Assembly (NCBI GenBank): GCA_949710005.1
Contig: OX453281.1
Coordinates: forward strand, 17,988,001-18,052,000
Reading direction: 5' to 3'
DNA length: 64,000 nucleotides
Source: Ricordea florida
Lineage: Eukaryota > Cnidaria > Anthozoa > Corallimorpharia > Ricordeidae
The notes under the pieces were generated by a model that saw nothing but the letters and a program-made list of their open reading frames with translations, had not been told where the DNA came from and did not search any database. Position numbers and translations under genes: made by a program. Each line of letters starts with the position of its first letter. The stretch's first letter is position 1. Positions 45,551 to 58,700 of the stretch are shown in pieces.

Positions 45551-46112
45551 TACTGCGATTTTCATAATTCTGCGAACTCCCGCGTTCAATTTCCAACCGC
45601 CAACTGGCGTCTTTGCTTCCGTCAATCAAACTTCGGATGTCGCTCGAATGGCAGTCGAACAGTTTCCGAAGCACTGACTCCGCCCAGCTGGATCAACACA
45701 CGTGTGACGGAGAAGATGGCGGATTCTCTTGTTGTCAGTTCTAGTTTGGCCGATTCAGAGTCTTTTGATGATGTAGCGATTGAAGTACCACACATAGAAG
45801 ATACACAAATCATAGATCAAACTGATGACCAGGTAAAAAATTAAAAATTGATATTGTAAGTTGAAGTAAAAGTGAAAAGATCTTCGACTGTTGTCTTGTC
45901 GCATCGGATTGCGATTTCTTGGTTTCCCCCGCTATGTGCGGTCTCCTTTACTTTGAATGAGAAGAGCCGAACTTACGTGGCACTTTCTTTCAATGGCGGA
46001 TGGTCGACCTGGACTCGGAAAATGTTCGGAAGTTTGATTGACGGAAGCAAAGACGCCAGTTGGCGGTTGGAAATTGAACGCGGGAGTTCGCAGAATTATG
46101 AAAATCGCAGTA
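45551..46112. mobile_element. 85-bp inverted repeats framing an open exon
   Basis: 45551-45635 (TACTGCGATTTTCATAATTC to TCAATCAAACTTC) reappears in inverse at 46028-46112 with almost no mismatches. The 390 bp between include the putative exon 45716-45832 and no transposase. Could be a two-ended nonautonomous element, or two independent insertions in opposite orientation. Confidence 0.7.
45716..45832 (+). CDS. Putative first coding exon framed by inverted repeats
   Basis: Unrecognised 39-codon open exon: ATG at 45716 (context GAAGATGG), product starting MADSLVVSSSLADSESFDDV and ending EDTQIIDQTDDQ, very acidic, then a donor CAG|GTAAAA in phase 0. It sits inside a 562-bp segment whose ends are 85-bp near-identical inverted repeats (45551-45635 and 46028-46112), so it may belong to a mobile element, or be a host first exon flanked by a foldback insertion. 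No downstream exon was identified. Confidence 0.3.
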
Positions 46113-47285
46113 ACGTCTTACACGGCGAATGTGAATCATGAATACGAAAATGATACTTGGCAGCGGCTTTCGCATGATAAACCGTCTCGCCTTCGGCTTC
46201 CTCTATCAGCATAATTTTCTATATTATAATCAAACTCGTCCTCTTGCGACACTTGTTTATTTCATGACAGTACACACAAGACTGTGTTCACACTTTACCG
46301 GGTAGCACTTGCGCCGGCGTAAAAGCCACATCAGATAGGCCTTTTTTTCGCGCACGAAGCACTACTTTCGGAGTGATTTTCTGTTCGGCATGCCGCTGCG
46401 ACGCGCCGGTGTTATAAGTGAGGCTACGTCCACAATGCACCGGATCGCTCTTCGTGTCGACACGAAAAGCTATCTTATATGGTGTGAGCCGTTTAAGTCC
46501 CGAAACGGCACACATTCACAAATGCCTTGTTATCGGTCGAGGACCTTTCAAGTATTTTTTTTTTCCCAAAAGGGCGGTTGGCAATGGAGGGGCAGGCTAA
46601 GGATGTAAAGGGAAGGGCAGTAGGAGAAATGAGGAATTAGTGCTCGGTCAGTCTCTATTTCGCTATATTCGCTTCTCTGCGCCTTTGTCATCACAAAATA
46701 TTGCAAGATGTTAACCTGTTTCTTCTATCCGCTTTCGCCATGTTGAACCCCCTTCTCAATTTTACGCCCTTTTCTTTAGCTGGTGGTATTTTGAGCTCTC
46801 AAGGGCAACAAAGTACAGCAAAAAGACATCTGGAGTAACGTGCATCAAACTCATTTATTTAGTGGAATAACAATCCCTAAAACGCTGCGAAGTAGAAACG
46901 GTTTACAGTCTTGTTTCAGGTCTTCGTTTGGATCCATGCCACTGTATCTCCAAATACTTTTATTGTCTTGCTGCAAATGCAATGTTAAGCTCTCTTTCGT
47001 AGGCTGCAAATACAGTCAACGGAAGCCTCAACGAGAAAAGAACCTGGAAACGGAAAAAAACATGAATTAAATTATTTCACTGTTTGGAGTGATCAATTTC
47101 CAACTTCCTCTTACAATATCGCTTCGTTGTCAAGCACTCCATTACCGATGTAGCAAATCTCCTTTGCAAGACACAAACACTTCCTTACGTGTTCGTTAGA
47201 TCATGTTTTGTTCACTCACGAAAGTGACACGGTTACGTTTCCTTCTTTAAAAACAAATAAACGACTCAGAACAAAACCACATTGC

Positions 47286-47440
47286 AGGCGCGTAGCTACC
47301 CGTACGCCAATACGCCATGGCGTACCTGAAATTCTGTAGGAATATATTCTCGGACAATTATACATCACCCGACGAATTGCTCGGACAATTAATATCCAAC
47401 TTTGGTGAATCTGAAAAAAAAAATCCTGGCTACGTGCCTG
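47286..47440 (-). mobile_element. CGTAGC-ended MITE, copy 2
   Basis: Inverted copy of 15597-15750: GGCGCGTAGCTACCCGTACG at the left and CCTGGCTACGTGCC at the right, with CATCACCCGACGAATTGCTC in between. The short ORFs predicted here are read through this element and are not host genes. Confidence 0.8.
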
Positions 47441-48069
47441 CATTGCTTTGTGTTCCTCGTACAACAATTTTTTTGGCTGGAAGAAGTTTTGCAAATGGTT
47501 CGAACCCAGAAATCGAGATCGATTGACCGGGTGTCGGTAGTTCTGAAAATAACTGTTGTTGCCGACGCTGACCAACGTTTCGACAACCTGAGCGAAAGCT
47601 ATCAAAAAGCGCCGCTTTTCATTTATAAATTTAACGTACACCTGCATCGGTTACAGCTAGTTACCCGGCACAAATGACTTTCCAAATGAAACAGGCGTTG
47701 GTAATTACGCATCTTATTGATCCCTTCTATGAAGCAACATAAAATGTTTTTCATCTCATACGCTTTTAATTTCAAAAGTCTCATTTAATTAGAAATAATT
47801 TGGGGCAAATTTTAAACGCCAATGTATTGACGGTTAAACCTTTTAAAGGAGAAAAGTAAAAACTGGGCCATTGACAAAAAGGAAAAAAATAAAACAAAAC
47901 CAAACAAAAACAACAACAACAAAAAACAAACAAAAAAATAAAAAAAAGTGGGGAATGTATGTTATTCGGTTCTAAGTGCTGTCTGCGTAAAGCGACGGTA
48001 AGGAAAAGAGTCTATCAACGTCTCTACACCTCAGCTTTCTACTGATGGCCTCAGTGTGACGGACTTTTA

Positions 48070-48440
48070 ACCGCCGCCCGGTTAGCTCAGTTGGTAGAGC
48101 GCCGGCCTGTTGAGTCGTGAGTTCGAATAGCCTACGTGTAGCCGCACCCTCCCCCTGAAGGAACGTTTTTTCCTTCGGGGGGAGGGTGCGGCTACACGTA
48201 GGCTAGAGTTCGAAGCTCAGAAGGACCAACACTCAAGGTCTTAAAATAACTGAGCAGAATGTGCTGTCTTTGTAATGACCTCTGCAAACGGTTAGACTTT
48301 CTAGTCTACTCGGATAAGGACGAAAAACTGAAGGCTTCGTCTCACAGCATTCTTCTTTTGGGACGTCAAAGATCCCAGAACACCGTTCGGTGGTGTGACT
48401 GGCCTTTAAAGTTTGATTGTAATTTGGGGGGTCAGATTAT
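48070..48440 (+). repeat. tRNA-derived SINE interrupted by a hairpin element
   Basis: Same family as 30583-30975: GGTTAGCTCAGTTGGTAGAG head, then GGACCAACACTCAAGGTC, ATGTGCTGTCTTTGTAATGA and GGATAAGGACGAAAAACTGA. The box B region is split by the insertion at 48128-48205. Confidence 0.85.
48119..48214. mobile_element. 78-bp near-perfect hairpin with 9-bp target duplication
   Basis: Element 48128-48205 has arms TAGCCTACGTGTAGCCGCAC plus CCTCCCCCTGAAGGAA that are inverted on the other side with one mismatch, around a T-rich loop. It is flanked by the exact duplicate GAGTTCGAA (48119-48127 and 48206-48214), and removing one copy restores the SINE box B. A 9-bp duplication is the size made by Mutator-like transposases. 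Confidence 0.9.
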
Positions 48441-48911
48441 AACTGGGACACAAATTCTGTTTCTTTTCCCCGTCGCAGCCTAGACCCACTGTATAATATC
48501 TTTGGTGACGAATTCATCAAACTTAACTATACGTTTGGAGCGAAGAAAATAAAACTCTAAAAAGTAAACAATTTAATTAAAAAAAGCAATAGGGCAGAAA
48601 ACTAAGGAAAACATAGAGGTTGGATATTGTGAGAGGTTGAACATGACGTTTACGACAGATGGCAGACGGAAGAGTTAACCACGTGACCATCTTCTGGCCG
48701 TTTATTACGCTTGCTTTTTATCGCCGTAAAATTTTTCATTCTCGACTTGGCAAGAAGTGTTTTCTTACTCATTAGAAATGCTAGTCTTCAATTTTAAACG
48801 AAATGTGCCCATGTAGGCCTCTGACTAAATCGATAACGGAAACACAATTGCATCTCAGTGGCGGGCTTCAGTGATAAACACGGAACGTCTCCATACAACG
48901 TCCACACCAGC

Positions 48912-49068
48912 GCATAGTCAGGATTTTTTTTTAGCTACGCCAAAGTTGGATATTAATTGTCCGAGCAATTCGTCGGGTGATGTATAACTGTCCAAGCAAT
49001 ATTTTCCTACAAAATTTCAGGTACGCCATGGCGTATTGGCGTAAAGGTAGCTACGTGCCTGCTTACAA
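48912..49068 (+). mobile_element. CGTAGC-ended MITE, copy 3
   Basis: GCGCATAGTCAGGATTTTTT to GGTAGCTACGTGCC, retaining AATTGTCCGAGCAATTCGTC and GGTACGCCATGGCGTA. Same orientation as copy 1. Confidence 0.8.
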
Positions 49069-50143
49069 TGTTAGGCAAGCGGGTAATGTGAATTGACAAA
49101 ATTTTCAGTTTTAAGGGACTGAATTGATCAACCACCAAACTCTCCGAATGTATGGATAAAAAATGTACCGCACTCACTCAGGAGAACTACTATTCAGCTC
49201 TGGGGAGTAACCCGTTCATCACAATTTTTCATGCTACAAAAAATCCTTAAAACTTTCTGGAATGAAAATGATTCAGAAATTTGACAGATATTCGCCATAA
49301 AAAGCAGCTCTGAAAATGCGCCATGACTACACGTACTTTATAGTTTATGACAACAATAAATGACAATATAATGTGACAGTGTTTATTACTCATTACGTCT
49401 TAATATGTTTAATTTCTCATTAAATTTAACACAAAATCCTTTAGAGAAACAACTGCCTTCTGTCAACATAATGAGTATGCATAGAAACCGGCGACGTATT
49501 CGTATGTCCGTTTATTGGCAACACAGTGCACAAATTTAAGCGAACTTTCTTAGCTTACTTATTATTCCGTGCAAATTTAAAATTTGAAATCCTAAATGAT
49601 TTTGAGCTGGTGGAAAAACAACAAATCACTCTAAACGTTTTTCTCTCCTTTGAGGCTCAAATGGGGATGGGGATTTGCAAAACTATGCCAGCAATGAATT
49701 TGAATTAAGAAATCCTAAAGTAAGCTTCCATTTTCCAAAATAGATTAAATAAAACAGAATTTTCAACCTGCCGAATTGACTGGAAGGAATCTTTTGTTGT
49801 TTTGTTACAATTATCCTAAAAGTCTGTTAAAGTTGCCTCGTAAAACCTTTTTCAGAAAAACCTCACATCATTCTGTTGTGCACCGGTTAGGGGGTTGTTG
49901 CACGGGGTGGGTGAAACAAAATGACATTTTACCGCGTTCCTTTTTTAAAAGAAGGTGCCTTTCTCCAACAGAAAAAAACAGCGAGAGTTCAAACAGAAAA
50001 CCGTACAAAAATATTCATGATCTAACCATGGGAACAACAAAGGGGAAAAACCAAATAATACGCTGTCTAGAGATAAGGAAAAGAAATAAGCGCGAACTGA
50101 GCCGGTCGGAACACCTACGTAATCAGAACTACAAAATATACTG

Positions 50144-50347
50144 TTAACCCTTTACTCCCTGAGAGTGACCAACATGCATCTTCTCTTAAACATATTACTA
50201 CAAAGGCAACCATGGAGCTCATGAGAATATGCAATCTGAAAACTCGTATAGGTTTTTGTTGATATAACATTAAAATCTCCACAGTGATATAATGAGAGAT
50301 GTATTGAGATCAGTTAGAAGAATTAAGAGTTTGATCTCAGGGGTTAA
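50144..50347. mobile_element. TTAA-flanked element (family C relative)
   Basis: 204 bp between TTAA and TTAA; left end CCCTTTACTCCCTGAGAGTG, right end GATCTCAGGGG. It resembles 26402-26606 in length, ends and the word GTGACCAACATGCATC / GTGACCGGCATCC. Confidence 0.55.
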
Positions 50348-50357
50348 GGTTTAACAG

Positions 50358-50618
50358 TTAAACCCTTTCACTCCCAAGAGTGACTTTATAGATTTTACTC
50401 TGTCTACTGCCAAACGATTTTACTCCTCACAGGGAGACCCCTTGGGAGTGAAAGGGTTAAAAAAACTATCTCCCTTAACCCTTTCACTCCCAAGAGTGAC
50501 TTTATAGATTTTACTCTGTCTACTGCCAAACGATTTTACTCCTCACAGGGAGACCCCTTGGGAGTGAAAGGGTTAAAAAAAACTATCTCCCTTAACCCTT
50601 TCACTCCCAAGAATGACT

Positions 50619-50662
<44 letters not shown>

Positions 50663-50681
50663 CAGAGAGTGAAAGGGTTAA
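50358..50681. mobile_element. Three head-to-tail TTAA MITEs (family C)
   Basis: Copies at 50358-50460, 50475-50576 and 50592-50681 are each bounded by TTAA with ends CCCTTTCACTCCCAAG and CTTGGGAGTGAAAGGG. AAAAACTATCTCCC spacers separate them. Copy 3 has lost about 15 bp near its right end. TTAA targets and CCY-starting inverted ends are hallmarks of piggyBac-type elements. Confidence 0.8.
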
Positions 50682-52749
50682 AAACAAACAAGACGATGAG
50701 CTAGAGAAATTCTATAGCGCACGAAAAGAACAGTTACTTGGATATAAGACATGGATACGAAATAAGAAATTGTCTCCATATAAGGATGTTTAAACTTGAT
50801 AGAAAAGATGAAAAGAGACCGCAAGTAGTCGCATTACTTAAAATTGCTTTAATGCTAACAAATACATTGGTAATGTTTTAATATCACAATCAATTTTAAA
50901 CTAAAAACAAACGCCACAACAGGATGACTAAAGACGTGACTGGGACGCTATTTCACGATAATATCACTTCCTCTTATCTATTCAATCACTGAGTTTATTC
51001 TTGGTCGAATATCGCACACGTTCGTAACGGTCTGTTTCGTTACGTTATTTCTGGGAACGTGAACTGGTGTGAGACAAAGCGTTAGGTTTTGTGATGATTC
51101 TGAACGCGCGCCCGCCACTGCAGGTATCTTTGTTTCGCACGCAGCGGTTTGAAATAACTTTTTTTCAGGATCACCCAGTGCGTGTGATAGCGACAAATGA
51201 ACGGCGATTTCGGCGAGCAGAAAACAAAAATGTTCAAGGAAGCCGTATATCCGGGCAGAGAGTTGAATAGCGACGGAGGCCAGGGTGTAGAGAATCCGCG
51301 AGTTCCCGCAACTTCGACGCGACAGCTGTTCAGAAGCATCATTCATAATTTATATCGAGTAAATTAGAACAAGAGAAGCGAGATGAAACAGAATCCAGAC
51401 AAATTAACGCGACTTCGCATGTGCATCCTTTGAACAATACTCCAAAGAACACAAAATTAAACTGCTTTCGAATAAATTCTCTGGTCAGGAGTTTCATTAG
51501 CCTGACACTCAAACTCACTTGCAGTAAGTTTTATTGAAATAAACGCAGCTTTATCAAGTTGTGACGGCATAAATATTGCAAAAGTTGGCGAGTCGCTTCG
51601 CTCTGTTAAGTCGAAGAAAAATATTTAGATGCAACGAAAGGAAAATTGCTCGCGTCGCATTATAAACACTCTACAGAGACCGACTGAATTTCTTGAAAGC
51701 GACAATAGCATTGGTTCGCAGTAGCAAAGGTCCGCTATAATGAAAGTTGACACTTTTCTCTTGGCACCTGCAAGCTTACTATAATGAGGACGAATTAAAG
51801 ATTGGCCATCTCTTTTCTTTAAATCAAACAGGGAATCAATCCTAGAAGCGAGTGACAGTTTGGTACATGAGCTGTGCAAGTTACTGTTGCGATGTGTCTA
51901 AATATCCGCAAAACAACTGATAAAGCTCTTGATGCATAGTAAAAACAAAAAGTCACAAGAACATAACTTCCCAGGAACTCAAAAACAATAGAGTGACTGA
52001 CAAATGAGGCACGTTGCTTTCGAGAAGAGCTCAGCAAAATTGGCGAACCGTTTTTTTGCACAGAAGAGTTTGACAGCAGTTGACGCCGGTTTGAGCTTTA
52101 AAAAAGGAGGAAAAACCTGTAATGCGTAAAAAAAAAAAATAAATGAGTTAACTGTCTAAAAGAAAGAGAAAGAGGAAGTTTGCATTCATATGGAAAATCA
52201 CTTGCATTTTAAATAGTTTAGAGAGCCTGAATAGGCAAAAAAAATTGCGTGGAATACTCATTCCCGCCTTTTTTATAAGGCTCGACGGATCGAGAGGGGA
52301 TTTTCTGAAACGCGCGTGAGACTGTTGTGCATGCACTTAATACTGGCGAATTCCCTTTGAGAATCCTTCTATTGTCGACTAGGAAACCAAACAGAGCCTT
52401 CCGGTGCCTGCAAGGAAAGTTCGCAGGGACGGGAACAGGTGTAAAAGGGATGGCTGATGCGGATTTTTCTCAGTTTTTTTATTCACACACCCAAGACGAA
52501 CACCAGCTCGAGTCACGTGACCCGTCAGTGGCGGCCTCATTTGATAGGCCACTTGATTATAGACTCGGCTAGTAATTAGCATACAGTGTCAAGGCAAGAA
52601 GGAAGCTCAAAACGCTCGTATGATTGAACCGAAGGCGGTGAGTTGAATGGCTCGGAACAAGCGTTCGCGTTCTGTCGCACATGCTTCAACGTGTTCATAG
52701 CCCGTGAGAAGGGCTGAATGAAGCTTGAAAACACATCGAATCTGGCAAA

Positions 52750-55700
52750 ATGGCAGATAATCGTCGACCGTCATCGGTACCATCGGAGGATTTTTATAAA
52801 ACGCGAATGGCCAACTCGAGTACTCCCCGCAAATCTTCGATGCAGCCCGGAGCAGAAACCTCGCTTACTGCTGGGGACGTGATCAGTTCAAACCGATCAC
52901 TATTTATCTTCTCAGAAACGAACATTATTCGCAAAGTATGCAAGAAAATCATCGAGTCAAAAGTATCCTTTTAAACCGGCCGGGAAACGATTCTTCGTAC
53001 GAACTGTTTTCGTAGCAGTGGCGTTGTCTACCAGTTTGTTGTCTATAGCAGAATTCGAGCGTGCGTATTGCGTTTCGTGCGGGCGAGAAACGCTTAGAAG
53101 TTTTTTGCGAAATTTTCTAGGCCAATTTATAGTGTTGTGGTGACGTATTTTCGGTGAGTTTTTGACTTATCTGTGAATTTGTGTTGGCATGACATATTCC
53201 TTAACTGAAGGAAAGCCTTTTGAATATTTTATCTTGTTGACCATCTTCGTGAACTGCATTCTGTTAGCCGCTAACCGACCGCTTCCAGAGGGCGACAAAT
53301 CAGACCTTACACAGAGACTAGTAAGTAAAAATACTCCACATGTTTACGATTTCTATTCTGCACAAGGACAGATGCAAACAACGTCTTTTTGCCAACACTC
53401 CAAGGTCGATATGCGGTCATGACTGTAACACTTCAGTGAACAAAAATTGCTCACAAAATTTTCTTTTGTCTGTTTCTCCTCCCGCTAGGAAAAAACAGAA
53501 GTCTACCTATTAGCTATATTCTGTCTAGAAGCGCTGTTAAAAATCATCGCCCTTGGATTTGTGCTTCACAGCGAAGCGTATCTTCGGAGCGGATGGAACG
53601 TGTTGGATTTTGTCGTAGTGGTAACGGGGTATGTACGCACATACGCATGTTTGTATGGAAACGAGCAATTCTGTGTACAGGTATTATGTCAGAAGTGTAT
53701 ACTACGCTTTCATTCAACCATGTGTGTGGTTGCAATTTTTACTTTTGAAAATTTCAATATTTATACAAGCCATAACATAGGCGTTTTTCAGGAATAACGC
53801 TTGGAACTGTTGAAGTAGACCGTATGTTTTGGTGCTTGGTCAGCGGCCAAGCTGTGACTGATGTTCGTTTCACTGAAAGAAATCCACACGACATGAACAT
53901 AGTGCTTAGTGAAACGGAACGAAAATAACATCACAGCTACCACGCGAGTAAATGCAGTAAAGTTTTACTAAGCAATGAATTGACAACCAGACTGACTTAG
54001 TGAATATTTTCGACTACGGACACCCGTTTAAACACTGCTTGACAGAAGCCAAATAGCTCACATGCGGTAAATAAAGTCTAAAAGCAATCAAAAAAGTCGA
54101 ATCGTGAATGTAAAGTTATTCTCTAGGGGAAGACAAAGGAATAACCTAAACGGGTCACGCATGATGTATTTGTACGTTTCTCGCGAGCTTGAACCCCCGT
54201 CGACCGACTTAAAGTTGCTAGTCGTGTTCTAGACAAAACTGTTACTTTACTTCCATCAATATTTTCTAACTATTCTAGCTCGAATATTGCAAGGAAAACT
54301 CTTTAACCGTGGCTAAGCCCTCCTAAAAATTATCGAGTATAAAACCAACATTTTTTTAATTACATAATTGATTGTAATTCTCAACGGCTTTCGTTGTTGA
54401 ACGGCTGGCTTTCAGGCGAAACATTCGTGAACGCCAAATTGTTCTGTCGTTAAATTATTTAGGTCGCTAAAGAAAATTTTTATACTGCTTAGAATGTATA
54501 CCGGCCCATGCTCTGCTTTTTATAGAGTACACTTACAAAGCATCTTAATACTTTGTCAAAGAAAGGAAAAACTAAATCTCGGTAGGAAAAAAAGATAGGA
54601 AAGAAGATTTTAAAGCGAACACCTCTATTAAAGGGCAATGTGGATACACAAATTTCGAAATCTCCGAACGCGAAGATAAATTGTCAACAAATGAGACTTG
54701 ACGAAATCGGCATTTCTGTTTTACGACTTTTTCGCCACAAGATAACTTTTAAAGCGACAGATTGCTGTTCACTGCTTCTCTCCAACGCTGCAAATAGTCT
54801 CCCGGCGCTAAATTGCTGGCAGGTACAAACATTGCTGTACCCTTATCTACACAGTAGCTGGCGTCATGGCTAAAAAGATGTGTGGGCTAAAAAAAATTCC
54901 ACGCAGTAACGATGGCAACAGAAGTGTTGTGTGGAGAGCGAGGAGTGTAAAAGCGGGTTTAAGCACAAATAAGCCACGATTGTTGAAACGACTTTGTTAT
55001 TTAAGCCTTGTATGAAGCTGTGTTAAAATACGAGCGCTATAAATACTCCATAGACGAGCCTGCTGGACGACTTAATCGGACTAAATAATACAATTCACAC
55101 TCAAAATTCTATGGCTCGAAATGATGCCAACTAAGCAAGTGGAGGGCATTTTCTGTTTTAAAGTTTAGCTTGAGTTGCCAAATACTTCAAGCCTCCCTCG
55201 TCCGAAAACCAATTGTTGACAGAACAGGCAATAAATAATTTAACCATACGGCAGCTTCGTCATAAACATGGCTTTTACACCTGCCAAAAAAAGCACTGAT
55301 AGTTAAGAGAAATTTCGTACTTGGAGCGTAATTAAACGAATATCCTAAGCAGCGGACCTTTGTAAAGCTCTCGGGCAAGTACGAAGGGTTATGGAGCACA
55401 TTTAAGCAAAAACAAGAAGCTAAAGAAAGCTTGCTTGAATTACACAACAATTTTATGTAAATGTGTGGAGTCAACACCGAGGTTGTTGAAAGTAATGTAT
55501 GCTTTTCTCGTATTTCAATACCTGACCTGTCACTAGCTTGGCGTGAAAACAAAATAGTAAAACGAACACGACCTTGAATGCAACTGTAATTGTCTATGTA
55601 AAAAAAATAAACAAAACACGGGATTGCCGCACGGACAAACTTGTCGACATTTTGAATTCGAATTACGTGTCTTTCACTACGAGTTTTGTTAGAAAGCCAG

Positions 55701-58700
55701 CTTTGTCATCGACGGGGGAATATCGTCAGTCAATAAATAGTCATATTTACTCCGAGACGATAATCGTTTGTTAAGCTTGTAAACTATTTAAAACAAAAAG
55801 ACGCAGATTCCTAAAAGCCGATAAGCTATTCAAATCGCTTAACCGAGTTTGCAAATTTCTCAGTTTTCTTCACCGTTCTTTGCTTTCGGGTGAATTTTAC
55901 TTTTTCAAAAACGAAACACGCGTTTTCCATTTTCACAAAAGAACAAACTGAAATCGCTTTCTCATTTGCAATGGCACAGTAAACGTTTCAGTTGAGTTCC
56001 TAACTTCCAGTACTTTCTTTCCTGGCCATACGAATGGGTGGCTTAGCAGAAACCCTTCTAAGCACTACTGCCAACGAAAAATGCAAGAGAAGTCATTTCA
56101 TTTGTAAAACACACTTTCGCCATCACTGTTTTCGCCGCCACTTTAAATTACAGTTATAACTTAAATAATATGACCCCAATATTTGGATAAGTGGACGATA
56201 TTTTTCACAACAAGAGTGTGTAGAATGACAAGGCAATGAGCTGTTGCCAATAGCAAGAATGCTAATAACATTTTAACAAATTGAAACTTGTTTGAATGAC
56301 AATAACATTGAAAGACAATTTAAGTTTTCAAATAGTGTGTATAAGTTTTTTTTTTTCCTGGGATAGTTTAAAATGAAAATTTCTCAATCATGAAAAGAAA
56401 AAATGAAGCGGTCATCGCTTGAGGTGATTTCTCTCAGGCTTTGCATCCACGACCATCGGCTGCGTTTAAAATTCCTTGAGCAAAGTTTAAAATCAAACAA
56501 TCCAAAAGAGATAGAACAAACTCTTACGGAATCATTTGCATATCAAATTAGAAATTACAACTGTGTGACATTAATTTTCGCCCATTATAAACGAAAAGTT
56601 CAAAGAAAACCAACTTTCGACTTTTCAAAACATGTTTTCGTTGTTAATTACGGTAATAACAGAGAAAATTGAACTCTGATTTCATGGGTTGCCATAGCAG
56701 CAGGCCAGCGTGTTGACAATGTGTACTGAACGCAATTAGACGGGACTCAACTAAACAAAACAACGTAGTGTCCATCGACAAAATATGGTAAAAAGACAAG
56801 TGGGTTTGAAACACCCATCGCTTTTAGCTTAGAACTCCGAGTAAAAGTGCAGCGATAACTCTCTTCAAACCTCACCTAGAGCGTTTCTTTACACCACTGT
56901 TAATGACATCATTAAATTCGGCAGCTTGTACCTTGAATACTTAGTTTCATGCTTTTCTTACTAACTGTGCATATGTATCATTTATTCTTCGCCAAGTTCA
57001 AATCAAGAAAAAAATTATTTCTTTTGTAGTTTCAGAATTTTCACTCCAAATAACATACCAGTATATTTAATCAGTGCAGAAAAAATTGTTAAATTGAAAT
57101 AGTTCTTTTTTCCAGAAGCTGAACATAACAATACTGGTCAAAACCACCACTATTCTTGTTGGAAACTCAAAAACCTTAGGTTAGAAACACACTGTTTGAT
57201 TCTGGTAGTGGAAGCGTTTAAAACTAGTAGTAAACAACTCAATATTTGACTTTTCATGCAACATGGTCTAAAAGTGAGAATCAGTTGAAATGATTAGGAA
57301 TTCAACAGGACTGATGTTGAACTCAAACTCTGACTGCATGAATGAAAAGGTTGAAAGTGGATGAAGGGTTGAAAATGGGTTGTACAACCCAAGGTTTGAC
57401 TCTTAAAGAAAAAGGGTTCAAGCTCTGTCCAAATGGGAAACGTTTGGCAACCAATCATCATCAAACATTGTTTGGTGACCAAACATTGTGTTGTTTGGCC
57501 ATCTTGTTTGGTGCTGTTTGATCGCATTTGATAAAATTTGAAGGCCATGAAACACTTGATCAAACAACCTAAAACATTTTTTGGTTCTCGTGTTTGATGG
57601 GTGATGTTCTGTCCATTTGGACAGCTGTATCAAACATGTTTGGCATGCATGCATACCACGCTTACTCAACCACTTACATGTATAATTATTATGTTGTGGT
57701 TCAATTTTATCCTTGGTTTAAATTTTATTTTCCTTTGTTTCAAACTCGTTATCATATATTACCATACCTACACACAAAGGAAAACAAAATTTAAACTACA
57801 TGTAAGGGAAAAATTAAACCACAACACATAGATTTGTGGCTTGGAGTTCCTTGCTTGTGGAATTTGATCTGTGTTTGACTAAACATATTTTAACCGATTG
57901 GCCACTCAGTTTCCTGTTTGGACAGGCCTTAAAAAAATAGGAACCACATGAAAAGCTTTGGATTCTGAAGGGTTCGAAGTTAGAACCACAATACGCAATT
58001 CAAAGTTTTACTGCATGAGTGAAAAGGTTGAAAGTTAAAAGCAAATTGTAATTGGGACTGAAAGAACTAAATTCTTTCTTGGAGTGAAAGGGTTAAAAGT
58101 GATTGCAAACAATAAGTTCTTCAAAACTGTTAAAATGAATGAACTGGACATTATACAAAGACAAGGGCATCCACTATTGCAAATTCCACACTTCCTGTAA
58201 ATGTAAATGGTTATAATGTCCACTGTCAGGATCCAATTTTAAGGCATACAATGTGTCATATTGGAGAGAATGATAAACTCAAGAAACATATGAACATTAT
58301 AGAGATTTCAATTTTTTGGGGGGGCAAGAAAATTAGAGTTTGTTAGAGAAGGTGACAGAACTTGCACATTGCATGTGAGCAAAGGACATTGAAACAGGAA
58401 AGTGACAAACATGTCATGGTGAAGTGAAAACCTGACTAACAGGTTGTTGATGGAGGCAACAACTGTTTCCAGCTAAGCAAATAAACTGCAATGGCTAGAG
58501 TCAAGCAAAACACCCAATTCTGTGATCTCAAACATGTCACTTCTTTGATACCTAAGTGTACTTACAGCATCACTCTATACTTTTAATTTTGATAGATTAC
58601 CTTGAATTCTTTCCTTACTGTCTAACTGTTACCCAACACTGTTAGTCTATCTTAACTTTGCTATCTTGTCCTAACAAAAATTAGACTTTTCACTCTTGTT

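Larger units (their letters stand above)
46113..52749. other. Gene-poor intergenic stretch before the calcium channel
   Basis: Contains a repeat-like patch at 46290-46510 (CGCCGGTGTTATAAGTGAGG), two CGTAGC MITEs, a SINE with nested hairpin, A-rich low complexity at 47880-47950, and TTAA elements. From 50700 to 52600 I see no supported feature; a 122-codon minus-strand frame at 51346 has no recognisable motif. The last ~150 bp are probably channel promoter or 5' UTR. Confidence 0.5.

Noticed and set aside
45486-46175. Several ORFs over the inverted arms
   Set aside because: The same arm sequence read in different frames; no motif and no conserved start apart from the exon at 45716.
50978-51346. 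122-codon minus-strand ORF upstream of the calcium channel
   Set aside because: No recognisable domain, no repeats, no splice context; cannot be told from chance.
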